From contig CAZABP010000002.1 in assembly GCA_964483245.1 (NCBI GenBank), positions 169,441 through 233,440 of the forward strand: a stretch of DNA of 64,000 nt. Reading direction: 5' to 3'. Made by a program: the position numbers and the translations under genes. The notes beneath the pieces were generated by a model. It ran no database searches and had not been told where the DNA came from. It worked only from the letters and a program-made list of their open reading frames with translations. The stretch is from CAZABP01 sp964483245 (lineage in GTDB: Bacteria; Planctomycetota; UBA1135; UBA2386). Below are positions 49,976 through 58,987 of the stretch, piece after piece. Each line of letters starts with the position of its first letter. Position 1 is the stretch's first letter.

Positions 49976-51373
49976 ATGCTGCTGCAGATCCGCACGACGC
50001 GTGCGCCGGCGACCGACCTCGGTTACCTGCTGCACAAACATCCTGCACGGATGCAGCAGTTCGAGCTGGCATTCGGCCGTGCGCACGTGTTCTACCCCGA
50101 GGCAGAAGCGGAGCAGTGCACCGCGGCGTTGCTGCTCGACGTGGACCCGATCGGACTGGTCCGCGGTCGCAGGGGCGGCAGCGAGGATTCGCCGCTGGCG
50201 CAGTACGTCAACGACCGTCCCTACGTGGCGAGCTCGTTCCTGAGCGTGGCGATCGCGCAGGTGTTCGGCTCGGCGTTGGCCGGCAAGTGCGCGCACCGCC
50301 CGGAACTGGTCGGCGAGCTGCTGCCGCTCGAAGCGCGGCTGGAGGTCGTCCCGGTCCGCGGCGGCGAGGCGGCGCTGCAGCGCATGTTCGCGCCGCTCGG
50401 CTACGAGCTCACAGCAGCGCGGCACGCCCTCGATGCACGCCATCCGGAGTGGGGGAGCAGCCCGTACTTCACGTTGACGTTGCGGCGGCTCTCCACGTTG
50501 CAGGAGCTGCTGTCGCATCTGTACGTGTTGATCCCGGTGCTGGACGACGAGAAGCACTACTTCATCGGCGAAGCAGAAGTCGAAAAGCTGCTGCGGCACG
50601 GTGAGGGTTGGCTCCGCGAGCACCCGGCGCGCGACGAGATCGCGCTGCGCTACCTGCGTCGGCGGCGAGGGCTCGCCCGGCTCGCGCTCGAGCGGCTGCG
50701 CGAGGGGGATGAGCCCGCGGACGAGGTCGAGGTCGCGCGGCAGGAGGGCGCCGAGCAGACGCTGGAGCAGCCACTGCGCCTGAACGAGCTGCGGTTGGCA
50801 GCCGTGCGGGATCGATTGCGTGCACTCGGCGCGCGGAGTGTGCTGGATCTCGGCTGTGGAGAAGGCCGGTTGCTCGAGCAGCTGCTGCGCGATGGACGGT
50901 TCGCGCGGATCGTCGGATTCGACACGTCGTACGTGGCACTCGAGCGCGCGAGCGCGCGGCTCCGGATCACCGAGATGCCGCCGAAGATGCGCAGCCGCAT
51001 CGAGCTGTTGCACGGCTCGCTGACGTATCGCGATGAGCGACTCGCCGGATTCGACGCGGCTGTGCTGGTCGAGGTGATCGAGCACCTCGACCTGTCGCGG
51101 CTGGCAGCGCTGGAACGCGTGCTGTTCGAGCATGCGCGGCCCGGGGTCGTGCTGATCACAACGCCGAACGCCGAATACAACGCGCGGTTCGGGCAGCTCC
51201 CTGCCGGTCGCTTCCGCCACCGTGACCATCGGTTCGAGTGGACGCGCGCCGAGTTCGCCGAGTACACGCAGGGAGTCGCGACACGCTGGGATTACACCGT
51301 GACGTTCGAGCCGATCGGTGACGAGGATCCTGCGCTCGGCGCGCCGACGCAGATGGCGGTGTTCCAGCGCTGA
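49976..51373 (+). CDS. hen1: Bacterial Hen1, 3'-terminal RNA ribose 2'-O-methyltransferase
   Basis: A 465-residue two-domain protein. Residues 1-240 are the bacterial Hen1 N-terminal domain (MLLQIRTTRAPATDLGYLLH; SPYFTLTLRRLSTLQELLSH). The C-terminal methyltransferase binds S-adenosylmethionine at VLDLGCGEG (Asp291-Gly299) and carries the Mn-binding ligands in EVIEHL (Glu366, Glu369, His370) and HRDHRFEWTR (His415 or His418). Hen1 methylates the 2'-OH at the end of a broken RNA after Pnkp ligation or healing so that ribotoxins cannot cut there again. It is the first gene of the RNA-repair operon; the start at 49976 matches family starts. Pnkp begins six bases downstream. Confidence 0.95.
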   Translation: MLLQIRTTRAPATDLGYLLHKHPARMQQFELAFGRAHVFYPEAEAEQCTAALLLDVDPIGLVRGRRGGSEDSPLAQYVNDRPYVASSFLSVAIAQVFGSALAGKCAHRPELVGELLPLEARLEVVPVRGGEAALQRMFAPLGYELTAARHALDARHPEWGSSPYFTLTLRRLSTLQELLSHLYVLIPVLDDEKHYFIGEAEVEKLLRHGEGWLREHPARDEIALRYLRRRRGLARLALERLREGDEPADEVEVARQEGAEQTLEQPLRLNELRLAAVRDRLRALGARSVLDLGCGEGRLLEQLLRDGRFARIVGFDTSYVALERASARLRITEMPPKMRSRIELLHGSLTYRDERLAGFDAAVLVEVIEHLDLSRLAALERVLFEHARPGVVLITTPNAEYNARFGQLPAGRFRHRDHRFEWTRAEFAEYTQGVATRWDYTVTFEPIGDEDPALGAPTQMAVFQR

Positions 51374-51378
51374 GAACG

Positions 51379-53946
51379 ATGGAGCTCGCGATCCCGGAGC
51401 TCTCGCTCGTGGCATTGGTCGGCGTGTCCGGCTCCGGCAAGTCCACGTTTGCGCGCAAGCACTTCGCGCCGACCGAGGTCTTGTCGTCGGATGCGTTCCG
51501 CGGACTCGTCGCCGACGATGAGCACGACCAATCGGCGACGACCGACGCGTTCGACGGTCTGTTCCACATCGCGGGCATCCGCCTGCGCAACCGCCGCCTG
51601 ACCGTCATCGACGCCACGCACACGCAGCCGGAGGCGCGGCAGCGGCTGCTCACCCTGGCCCGCGAGCATCACGTGCTGCCGGTCGCGATCGTGCTGGACC
51701 TGCCGGCGAAGCTCTGCCTCGAGCGGAACTCCACGCGACCGGACCGGAGCTTCGGAAAACACGTGATCCCACAGCAGGCGAGCCAGTTGCGGCGCTCGCT
51801 GCGCGGTCTGCGGCGCGAGGGATTCCGGCACGTGTTCGTGCTGCGTTCGCCCGAGGAGATCGAGTCGGCGACCGTGCGGCGCGTGCGGCTGTGGACCGAC
51901 CGACGCGACGATGCAGGTCCATTCGACATCATCGGCGACGTGCACGGCTGCTTCGACGAGCTGCAGCGACTGCTGCAGGAGCTCGGCTATCGGATCGACG
52001 CGCAAGGCGGGAATGGCTCGCCCCGCTTCGTCGTGGCGCCACCGCCGGGACGGAAGGCAGTGTTCCTCGGCGACCTCGTCGACCGCGGCCCGCGTGTCGT
52101 CGACGTGCTGCGGCTGGTCATCGACATGGTGGCGTCCGGAGCCGCGCTCTGCGTGCCGGGCAACCACGAGGTGAAGCTGTTGCGCAAGCTGAATGGCGCC
52201 GATGTCCGCGTCAGCCACGGTCTGCAGCAGACGCTCGAGCAGCTTGCTGCCGCGCCGCCGTCGTTCACGCAGGAAGTCCGCGACTTCATCGACCGGCTCG
52301 TCAGTCACTACGTGCTCGACGACGGCCGGTTGGTCGTCGCACATGCCGGCCTGAAGCAGGACCTGCAGGGGCGTGCATCGGGTGTGGTCCGGTCGTTTGC
52401 GCTGTATGGCGACACGACCGGCGAGATCGACGAGTTCGGACTGCCGGTCCGCCACGAGTGGGCGCGCGAATACCGCGGGAAAGCAATCGTGGTCTACGGT
52501 CACACGCCGACGCCGGAGGCGGAGTGGCTGAACCGCACCATCTGCATCGACACCGGCTGCGTGTTCGGCGGCAAGCTGACGGCACTGCGGTATCCGGAGC
52601 AAGAGCTCGTCGGCGTGCCGGCGGCCCAGGTCTACTGCGAGCCGGTGCGTCCGCTCGCGCCGCCGCTGCCGGCGGATGGGCGGACCGCGCAGCAAACGCA
52701 TGACGATCTGCTGTATCGCGAAGACGTCGCCGGACCGAGGATCGTGTCGACCCGGCTGCGGCCGAACATCTCGATCCGCGAGGCGAACTCGATCGCTGCG
52801 CTCGAGGTCATGTCGCGGTTCGCGATCGATCCACGCTGGCTCGTCTACCTGCCGCCGACGATGTCACCGAGCGAGACGTCGCAGCACGACGGTCACCTCG
52901 AGCATCCGGCGGAAGCATTCGGGTACTTCCGGCGCGTCGGTGTCGAGCGCGTGGTCTGCCAGCGCAAGCACATGGGTTCGCGCGCCGTGCTGATCGTCTG
53001 CAAGGACGAGGCGACGCCGCTGCGCCGGTTCGGGATCGAGGGAAACGGGGTCGGCGTCTGCTACACACGCACCGGCAGGGCGTTCTTCCAGGACGCGGGG
53101 CTCGAGCGCGCGCTGCTGCTGCGCGTGCGCGACGCTGTCGCGGCGGCAGGCTTGTGGGACGAGCTGGCGACCGACTGGCTCTGTCTGGACTGCGAACTGA
53201 TGCCGTGGTCGGCGAAGGCCCAGGCGCTGCTGGTCGAGCAGTATGCGCCAGCCGGTGCCGCCGGCACCGCTGCGCTCACCGGGGCGATCGAGACGCTGGA
53301 ACGTGCCGGGGCGCGTGGGATCGACGTGGCCGAAGTGTTGGATCGGACGCGGACGCGGCTCGCGATGGTCGGTTCGTACGTCGATGCGTACCGCGAGTAC
53401 TGCTGGCCGGTGTCCGGGCTCGACGATTATCGGCTCGCGCCGTTCCACCTGCTTGCATCCGAGCAGCAGGTGCACGTCGACCGGGACCACGTCTGGCACC
53501 TGCAGACGCTCGCGCGGATCTGCGCTGCGGACCAGCAGCTGCTCGTCGCCACGCCGTACCTCGTCGTCGACGTCGCCGCTGAGCAGAGCGAAGCGCAGGC
53601 GGTGGCATGGTGGGAGGAGCTGACCGCGGCCGGGGGCGAAGGGATGGTCGTCAAGCCTCTGGCCTTCGTCGCGAGGGGCCGCAAGGGCCTCGTGCAGCCG
53701 GCGCTGAAGTGCCGTGGTCGCGAGTACCTGCGGATCATCTACGGCCCGGAATACCTGGTGCCGGAGCACCTCGCGCGGCTGCGCACGCGCGCGCTGGCCG
53801 GCAAGCGTTCGCTCGCGCTGCGCGAGTTCGCGCTCGGCATCGAAGGGCTCGAGCGCTTCGTGCGGCGCGAGCCGTTGCGGCGCGTGCACGAATGCGTGTT
53901 CGGCGTGCTGGCATTGGAGAGCGAACCGGTGGACCCTCGGCTGTAG
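51379..53946 (+). CDS. pnkp: Pnkp, polynucleotide kinase-phosphatase with ligase domain
   Basis: An 855-residue three-module RNA-repair enzyme. Kinase: P-loop GVSGSGKST (residues 15-23). Phosphatase: GDVHGCFDE (Asp187, His189), LGDLVDRGP and GNHEVK, a binuclear metallophosphoesterase that removes 2',3'-cyclic phosphate. C-terminal adenylyltransferase: RKHMGSRAV with the nucleophile Lys530, followed by LCLDCELMPW and EGMVVKP, the expected nucleotidyltransferase motifs. The order kinase, phosphatase, ligase and the length match bacterial Pnkp. It works as a complex with Hen1 to seal and mark cleaved RNAs. It is followed after 26 bases by a RlaP gene. Confidence 0.97.
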   Translation: MELAIPELSLVALVGVSGSGKSTFARKHFAPTEVLSSDAFRGLVADDEHDQSATTDAFDGLFHIAGIRLRNRRLTVIDATHTQPEARQRLLTLAREHHVLPVAIVLDLPAKLCLERNSTRPDRSFGKHVIPQQASQLRRSLRGLRREGFRHVFVLRSPEEIESATVRRVRLWTDRRDDAGPFDIIGDVHGCFDELQRLLQELGYRIDAQGGNGSPRFVVAPPPGRKAVFLGDLVDRGPRVVDVLRLVIDMVASGAALCVPGNHEVKLLRKLNGADVRVSHGLQQTLEQLAAAPPSFTQEVRDFIDRLVSHYVLDDGRLVVAHAGLKQDLQGRASGVVRSFALYGDTTGEIDEFGLPVRHEWAREYRGKAIVVYGHTPTPEAEWLNRTICIDTGCVFGGKLTALRYPEQELVGVPAAQVYCEPVRPLAPPLPADGRTAQQTHDDLLYREDVAGPRIVSTRLRPNISIREANSIAALEVMSRFAIDPRWLVYLPPTMSPSETSQHDGHLEHPAEAFGYFRRVGVERVVCQRKHMGSRAVLIVCKDEATPLRRFGIEGNGVGVCYTRTGRAFFQDAGLERALLLRVRDAVAAAGLWDELATDWLCLDCELMPWSAKAQALLVEQYAPAGAAGTAALTGAIETLERAGARGIDVAEVLDRTRTRLAMVGSYVDAYREYCWPVSGLDDYRLAPFHLLASEQQVHVDRDHVWHLQTLARICAADQQLLVATPYLVVDVAAEQSEAQAVAWWEELTAAGGEGMVVKPLAFVARGRKGLVQPALKCRGREYLRIIYGPEYLVPEHLARLRTRALAGKRSLALREFALGIEGLERFVRREPLRRVHECVFGVLALESEPVDPRL

Positions 53947-53972
53947 ATGGTCAGCGCGACGGAGCCGGCACG

Positions 53973-54887
53973 GTGATCCTGCAGCTCGGCACGAAGGTCG
54001 TGTCGAAGGGGCCGATCGCTGCCACGCGACACGCGTATCCCGCGGGCACGCTGGCCGTCGTCGTGGAGACCCCGGTCGACGCCAGCCATGCCTATCGGGT
54101 GCGTCTGCCGGACGGTTACGAGACGTACCTGACGCGCGACGAGTTCGTGCTGTTGCGCACGCTGCAGGAGACCGGGATCGGTCTGACGCAGGCGGCGCTG
54201 GCCGATCACGATCTGTCCGCCGCCGTGATCTATCGCTGTGTCGTCGGCTCACGCGCGTACGGGCTCGACACGGAGGAGTCCGACACCGATCTGCGTGGGA
54301 TCTACCTGGCTCCGGCGGAGCGGCAGTGGTCGCTGTTCGGCACGCCGGAGCAGCTCGAGCACCCGGTCACGGACGAGGTGTACTGGGAGCTGCAGAAGTT
54401 CCTCGTGCTCGCGCTGAAGGCGAATCCGAACATCCTGGAGGTTCTCTATTCGCCGCTCGTGCTGTTGGCGACTCCGCTCGCCGAGGAGCTGCTCGCGATG
54501 CGTCAGCGGTTTCTCTCGCAGCTCGTGTACCAGACCTACAACGGCTACGTGATGTCACAGTTCAAGAAGCTGTCGCGGCGGCGGGCGCAGGGCGCCGAGC
54601 TCAACTGGAAGCATGCGATGCATCTGCTGCGGCTGCTGCTGTCCGGGATCGAGGCGCTGGTCGCGCATCGGATCCCGGTACGCGTGGCCGAGCCGGAGCG
54701 CGGTCGGCTGCTGGCGATCCGTGCCGGCGGCGTGCCGTTCGACGAGGTCGATGCCTGGCGTCTCGCGCTGCATCGGCAGTTCGAGGATGCATACCGCACG
54801 ACGACGCTGCCGGCGCGTCCCGACTACGACGCGGCGAATGCTTTCCTGATCCGCGCCCGGCGTGCTGCGCTCGCGGGGCAGCAGTGA
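53973..54887 (+). CDS. rlaP: RlaP-type nucleotidyltransferase 1 (RNA-repair-associated polymerase-beta family)
   Basis: A 304-residue protein; GTG start with GGAG ribosome site. A roughly 85-residue N-terminal beta domain (VVSKGPIAATRHAYPAGT, then YRVRLPDGYETYLTRDE) precedes the nucleotidyltransferase core: Gly92-Ser93, then Asp104-x-Asp106 in EESDTDLRGIYLAP, the pol-beta superfamily pattern. FLVLALKANPNILEVLYSP and a helical C-terminus follow. RlaP proteins are encoded with Pnkp and Hen1 but their reaction is unproven. It overlaps the second RlaP gene by four bases (GTGA, 54884-54887). The symbol is given by family membership. Confidence 0.87.
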   Translation: MILQLGTKVVSKGPIAATRHAYPAGTLAVVVETPVDASHAYRVRLPDGYETYLTRDEFVLLRTLQETGIGLTQAALADHDLSAAVIYRCVVGSRAYGLDTEESDTDLRGIYLAPAERQWSLFGTPEQLEHPVTDEVYWELQKFLVLALKANPNILEVLYSPLVLLATPLAEELLAMRQRFLSQLVYQTYNGYVMSQFKKLSRRRAQGAELNWKHAMHLLRLLLSGIEALVAHRIPVRVAEPERGRLLAIRAGGVPFDEVDAWRLALHRQFEDAYRTTTLPARPDYDAANAFLIRARRAALAGQQ

Positions 54888-55630
54888 AGCTGCCGCCCGA
54901 GCTCAGCGCGATTGCCGAGGCGTTCCCGTACCGGCTGTTGTTCGCGACCGTCTCCGGTGCGCACCTGTACGGATTCCCCTCGCCCGACTCCGATTTCGAC
55001 CTGCGCGGCTGTCACGTCGTCCCGGTGGCGCAGCTCCTCGGGCTGCGTGACCCGGAGGAGACGGAGGAGCGGCTGGGTCCGGAGTCGGGCCTCGCGCTCG
55101 ACCTCGTGTCGCACGACGTCCGCAAGTTCTGCCGGCTGCTGCTGACGCGCAACGGATACGTGCTCGAACAACTGCTGTCGCCGCTGATCGTGCAGACGAC
55201 CCCTGAGCATGCGGAGCTGAAGAGTCTCGTGCCGCGGCTCGTGACGAAGCATCACGCGCATCACTACCTGGGGTTCGCCCGGAACCAGTGGCGGCTGTTC
55301 GAGCGGGATCGGCGCGTCAAGTCGCTGCTGTACGTCTACCGGGTGCTGCTGACCGGTCTGCACTTGATGCTGACGGGTCGCGTGGAAGCCGCGCTGCCGG
55401 TCCTGCTCGAGGCGCACCCATGGCCGGGAATCCGTGAGTTGATCCAGCGCAAGACCGCCGGCGCCGAGCACCAGTCGATCGATGACGCGGACCTGCGCGT
55501 GCACGAGCGTGCGTTCGAGCAGCTCGTCGCGCGGCTCGAGGCCGCGCGGGATGCCAGCCACCTGCCGGAGGAGCCGACGGCGTTCGCCGAGCTCGACGAG
55601 CTCGTGCGCAGGGTGCGGCTGACGACCTGA
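54884..55630 (+). CDS. rlaP: RlaP-type nucleotidyltransferase 2 (RNA-repair-associated polymerase-beta family)
   Basis: A 248-residue protein with GTG start in the overlap with RlaP 1. It lacks the N-terminal beta domain. The core motif is SGAHLYGFPSPDSDFDLRG: Gly25 followed by Ala where GS is usual, and the acidic pair Asp35, Asp37 or Asp37, Asp39. Downstream blocks (VRKFCRLLLTRNGYVLEQLL; YLGFARNQWRLFERDRRVK) follow the family. It is clearly homologous to RlaP 1 yet divergent in the active-site loop, so the pair may have different substrates or one may be regulatory. It ends the operon. Confidence 0.87.
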   Translation: MKLPPELSAIAEAFPYRLLFATVSGAHLYGFPSPDSDFDLRGCHVVPVAQLLGLRDPEETEERLGPESGLALDLVSHDVRKFCRLLLTRNGYVLEQLLSPLIVQTTPEHAELKSLVPRLVTKHHAHHYLGFARNQWRLFERDRRVKSLLYVYRVLLTGLHLMLTGRVEAALPVLLEAHPWPGIRELIQRKTAGAEHQSIDDADLRVHERAFEQLVARLEAARDASHLPEEPTAFAELDELVRRVRLTT

Positions 55631-55640
55631 CGCGACGCGG

Positions 55641-56537
55641 CTAGTCCCACCAGAAGAACCAGTAGTCCGCGCCGACCAGCGCGGCGCCGAGTGCTGCCAT
55701 CGACCCGTGACCCTGGTAGATCAGATCGCCGCCGGAGTAGAGGAACTGCTCGCGCGCGAGCGCGAGCGCGCCGGCACGGTCGGTCGGCGGTCGCGCGACG
55801 TGCATCTCGAGCACGTCGAACGAGACACAGACGACCTCGGCCCCGAACCGTTCGTGCCAGGAACGGAGGATCGCGATGTGGACCGGAGTGGGGGGGCATT
55901 CGTTCCAATCGCCGTAATGGAAGTGTGCGAGCACCTCCCACGGGACCATCGTCGGCACGAGTGCGATCCAGACATCCTTCGCGGGGGTGCGGCCGTCCAA
56001 TTCGAACGGGACGGTCCAGCCGCGCTGCGGTGGGCTCGGCTTCCATTCACCCTGCGTGACTTCGTCGTAGTACTCCCGATCGGAGGCCGCGCGCGCAGTG
56101 AACCACTGTGCGACGTCGATCTGACGCGCAGCCTGCACCGACTGCGCGGGCGTGCCTTCGTTGAACTCGGGCAGTTCCGCGAGCGCGCCTGCTTCGTCCC
56201 GGCACACGACCGGATAGTGGCGCATCTTGTCGACGAGGGGACGCAACCGCTCCCAGGTCGCGATTGCGCGGCGCGCCGGCAGGTCCACGCGGTAGATCGT
56301 CCCGGCAGGTCCCGTGCGGTGGATCGCGAGCTTCGCGACCCGGATTCCGGCGCCTTGCAGCACGGCGAGGAGCTGCTGCTGGGGGTCACCGGGACTCGCG
56401 TCCGATGTGCCTGCCGACTGCTCCGGCGCGGGTGAACCTTTGCGGCGGCAGGCGCCGACCAGCAGCGCGAGCAGCAAGGACGCGAGCAACAGCGCGATGA
56501 CGAGGGTCGAGGTGCTGACGTTCTCGGGAGCCGGCAT
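55641..56537 (-). CDS. DUF4253 domain membrane-anchored protein
   Basis: A 298-residue protein with one N-terminal membrane segment (STLVIALLLASLLLALLVGA) ending in a lipobox-like VGAC, then a linker with Pro, Ser and Glu. The C-terminal third is a complete DUF4253 domain: IALVPTMVPWEVLAHFHYGD, NECPPTPVHIAILRSWHERF, GAEVVCVSFDVLEMHVARPP and the closing YWFFWWD. The domain is widespread but of unknown function, often in polymorphic-toxin-like or immunity contexts; no such partner is visible here. The gene is convergent with the RNA-repair operon, ten bases away. Confidence 0.87.
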   Translation of the reverse strand: MPAPENVSTSTLVIALLLASLLLALLVGACRRKGSPAPEQSAGTSDASPGDPQQQLLAVLQGAGIRVAKLAIHRTGPAGTIYRVDLPARRAIATWERLRPLVDKMRHYPVVCRDEAGALAELPEFNEGTPAQSVQAARQIDVAQWFTARAASDREYYDEVTQGEWKPSPPQRGWTVPFELDGRTPAKDVWIALVPTMVPWEVLAHFHYGDWNECPPTPVHIAILRSWHERFGAEVVCVSFDVLEMHVARPPTDRAGALALAREQFLYSGGDLIYQGHGSMAALGAALVGADYWFFWWD

Positions 56538-56667
56538 GTCGCGGATGGACTCTACCGATGGCGTAGCGAGGTCGGCACCGCACGTCTCCGCTGGTCCGGC
56601 GCAGGGCTTGCCGTGGAGGCTTGCGGTGGTGCGTCCGGCTCAGGAATGAGGCCCCTCTTGCCGAAAA

Positions 56668-56683
56668 GTAAGTGAATACTTAC
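56668..56683. promoter_or_regulatory. TetR-family operator
   Basis: GTAAGTGAATACTTAC: a perfect palindrome with 6-bp arms and a four-base centre, a frequent operator type for TetR-family repressors. It stands 77 bases before the periplasmic-protein gene whose operon encodes a TetR regulator, in an AT-rich pocket typical of a promoter, so autoregulation is likely. Confidence 0.65.
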
Positions 56684-56759
56684 ACTTCCCCGGCCGCGTA
56701 TCGCTCCCGTCCCGGGCTCGGTGCGGCGGCGAATCCAACGCAAGAGAACGAGAGCACAG

Positions 56760-57308
56760 ATGAAGTCCCTCACCGCAGGGCTCGGGATGCTGCTGGCCGG
56801 CGTACTGGCTGTTGCCGCCCCCGAGCGCACCACGCAATCGCAGCCCCAGCCGCAGCCGACCGCCGTGGTCGGCACGTTCGATTCCCGCGCGATCGCGACC
56901 GCATGGATCCGCTCCGCCGAGTTCGGGCGCTACATCCAGGCCCAGCAGAAGGATCTCCGCCAGGCGATCGACCGCGCGCGCGAAGCCGGCGACCGCCGGC
57001 TCGCCGCCGAGCTGGAAGCGATCGGGCCGGCGATGCAGCACCGCGTGCACCAGCAGGGTTTCTCGACCGCCCCGGTCGACGAGATCCTGGCGCGGATCAG
57101 CGACAAGCTCCCGGCGATCGCGCAGCAGGCCGGCGTCGAGGGGATCGTTTCGAAGTGGCAGCTGACCTGGCGCAAGCCCGGCGCGCAGTTCGTCGACGTC
57201 ACCGACCTGCTCGTGGCCGAGTTTCAGCCGGATGCCAAGACCCTCGAGATCATCGCGCGGCTGGTCGACAGCGAGCCGCAGCCGCTGGAGCAGATCAAGA
57301 ACCACTGA
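56760..57308 (+). CDS. Secreted OmpH-like helical protein, function unknown
   Basis: A 182-residue exported protein. Signal MKSLTAGLGMLLAGVLAVAA, then TTQSQPQPQPTAVVGTFDSR, and a long helical hairpin (YIQAQQKDLRQAIDRAREAG; RRLAAELEAIGPAMQHRVHQ) reminiscent of OmpH/Skp-type chaperones or their planctomycete variants, though similarity is weak. The C-terminal portion (AQFVDVTDLLVAEFQPD) is alpha/beta. It is the first gene of a two-gene operon with the TetR regulator, two bases before its start, and downstream of the palindromic operator, so it is probably the regulated target. Confidence 0.68.
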   Translation: MKSLTAGLGMLLAGVLAVAAPERTTQSQPQPQPTAVVGTFDSRAIATAWIRSAEFGRYIQAQQKDLRQAIDRAREAGDRRLAAELEAIGPAMQHRVHQQGFSTAPVDEILARISDKLPAIAQQAGVEGIVSKWQLTWRKPGAQFVDVTDLLVAEFQPDAKTLEIIARLVDSEPQPLEQIKNH

Positions 57309-57310
57309 CG

Positions 57311-57910
57311 ATGCCGCGCGCGCCCCGGCTCGCGGAACAGAAGCAGGAGCTGCTGCCCGTGCTCGCGCGCGCGTTCGGCGAGCTCGGCTACCGTCGCGCG
57401 ACGACGGCCGAGCTCGCCCGCCGCTGCGGCGTGCGCGAGAACATCCTGTATCGCCATTGGCGCGGCAAACTGGAGATGTTCGTCGCTGCGCTCGACTACG
57501 TGCGCGATCTCGCCACGGCCACCTGGCAGGGTCTGCTGGACGACGTCGATGACGACGCCAAGGCCGGCGAGCAATTGCTCGACTACGAAGCCAAGCACCT
57601 CGGCGAGTTCGGCAACTACCGGATCATCTTCTCCGCGCTCGGCGACGCCGATCAGCCGGAGATCCGCCAGGCACTGCGGCGCATGTACTCCGGATTCCAC
57701 GCGTTGATCCGTGACACGACGCTCGCCGCGCGCCGCGGCAAGTCCCGCGAGCCGCAACCGGATCACGCGGCCTGGGCGATCATCGGCCTCGGCACGATCG
57801 CGACGATACTGGACGAGCTCGGCCTGCTGCCGGCGGCCAAGCGCGGCGAGCTGATCGCGCGCGCGGGCCGGACGTTGTTGAAAGGGTCTGCGCGGCGCAG
57901 CGCGTCGTAG
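57311..57910 (+). CDS. TetR family transcriptional regulator
   Basis: A 199-residue repressor. The N-terminal helix-turn-helix is LPVLARAFGELGYRRATTAE with LARRCGVRENILYRHWRGK as recognition region, both typical of TetR proteins. The ligand domain is helical (LATATWQGLLDDVDDDAKAG; GLGTIATILDELGLLPA). It starts two bases after its neighbour. The perfect palindrome at 56668-56683 is its likely operator. The ligand is unknown; small hydrophobic compounds are common in this family. Confidence 0.92.
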   Translation: MPRAPRLAEQKQELLPVLARAFGELGYRRATTAELARRCGVRENILYRHWRGKLEMFVAALDYVRDLATATWQGLLDDVDDDAKAGEQLLDYEAKHLGEFGNYRIIFSALGDADQPEIRQALRRMYSGFHALIRDTTLAARRGKSREPQPDHAAWAIIGLGTIATILDELGLLPAAKRGELIARAGRTLLKGSARRSAS

Positions 57911-57930
57911 AGCGTCGCGCAGCTACGACG
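57903..57930 (+). terminator. Hairpin overlapping the end of the TetR gene
   Basis: CGTCGTAG (57903-57910) pairs with CTACGACG (57923-57930) over 8 base pairs with a 12-base loop; the first arm contains the stop codon TAG. No T tract follows directly; a run of seven T (57996-58002) lies 65 bases further. Termination is plausible but unproven. Confidence 0.35.
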
Positions 57931-58153
57931 TCGCCCGTGTTGCTGGCGCAATTGGCCGCGGCGGCTTGGCTGTCGCAGCTGGTTCGCGAGACGAGTTTTT
58001 TTGCGGGGCGCTCGCGTCGCTTCGTGCGGTGGATCGGGCCGGCGCCGCCCGGATCATCTGTCGCGCCCGCGCATGGGTTTGCGGCACGTTCAGCGCGCTG
58101 CGATCATCGCCATCGCGTCACTGCGAGCAGTCGTTCGCGAGCATCCCGAGGCC

Positions 58154-58825
58154 ATGATGACAAACTCTTCGCTTTCCAGGCGCGAGCTGCTGCTCGGATC
58201 GGCAGCGCTGCTCACGCTCCCGTCGTGCCGATTGAAGGAAGCCGACCCGGCTCCCACCGTCGTCACGAAAAACCACGTGATCGACATGGAGGCATTCGTG
58301 GCGGACTGCGTTGCCGCGAACAAGGAATCCAACCCGCAGGAGGCCGTGCGAGAAGTCCTCGCGCGTGGAGTGCGAGAGCCACGGGCAATGCTGAACGCAG
58401 TCGGCGAGCCGGACCAGGCTGGCCTCAAGGTGTTCCACCAGTCGACGACGTTGACGATCTTCGCTGCGACCTGGACGCCGCTGATGAACCTGATGCCCCA
58501 CAACCATCGGATGTGGGCATTGATCGGCATCTATACCGGACGGGAGGACAACATCCTCTGGCGTCGGACGGAGAGCGGCGTCCGAGCGTTCGGTGCCAAC
58601 TGCCTGTTCGAGGGGGATGTCGCAGCGCTGCCCGAGACGGCGATCCACTCCGTGACCAACCCGCTCGATCGTTTCACCGGGGGAGTGCACATCTACGGTG
58701 GCGACTTCTTCGCGACGAAGCGAAGCCAATGGAATCCGGAGACGCTGGCCGAGGAGCCATCGGATGGCGCCGTGATCCGAGGCATCTTCGACCGCGCCAA
58801 CGAGCGGATGCGGCGGATGGGATAG
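58154..58825 (+). CDS. Cupin-like metal-binding protein with Tat or lipoprotein signal
   Basis: A 223-residue protein beginning with two ATG codons (58154 and 58157) after a short GAGG. The N-terminus has SRRELLLGSAALLTLPSC: a twin-arginine-like pair and a lipobox-like cysteine. The rest resembles small beta-barrel cupin or cysteine-dioxygenase-like enzymes: LMPHNHRMWALIGIYTGRED carries likely metal ligands (HNH), and the end AIHSVTNPLDRFTGGVHIYG supplies the later strand with a His. The metal and substrate are unknown. Exported cupins of this group are uncommon. Confidence 0.7.
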   Translation: MMTNSSLSRRELLLGSAALLTLPSCRLKEADPAPTVVTKNHVIDMEAFVADCVAANKESNPQEAVREVLARGVREPRAMLNAVGEPDQAGLKVFHQSTTLTIFAATWTPLMNLMPHNHRMWALIGIYTGREDNILWRRTESGVRAFGANCLFEGDVAALPETAIHSVTNPLDRFTGGVHIYGGDFFATKRSQWNPETLAEEPSDGAVIRGIFDRANERMRRMG

Positions 58826-58987
58826 CGCAGAGCAAATGATGGCAAGTCGAATCGTGCTGCTGCCGGGCGACCAGTGCGTTTGGAGTTCGGGTCGAGAGGA
58901 ATGCCGAGCGCCACGCCTGTCCCGGAAGCCGCATCACCGATAGCCGGGCGGATCGTGTTGGGAGAGAAGATCTGCGTGGTCGGCCAT

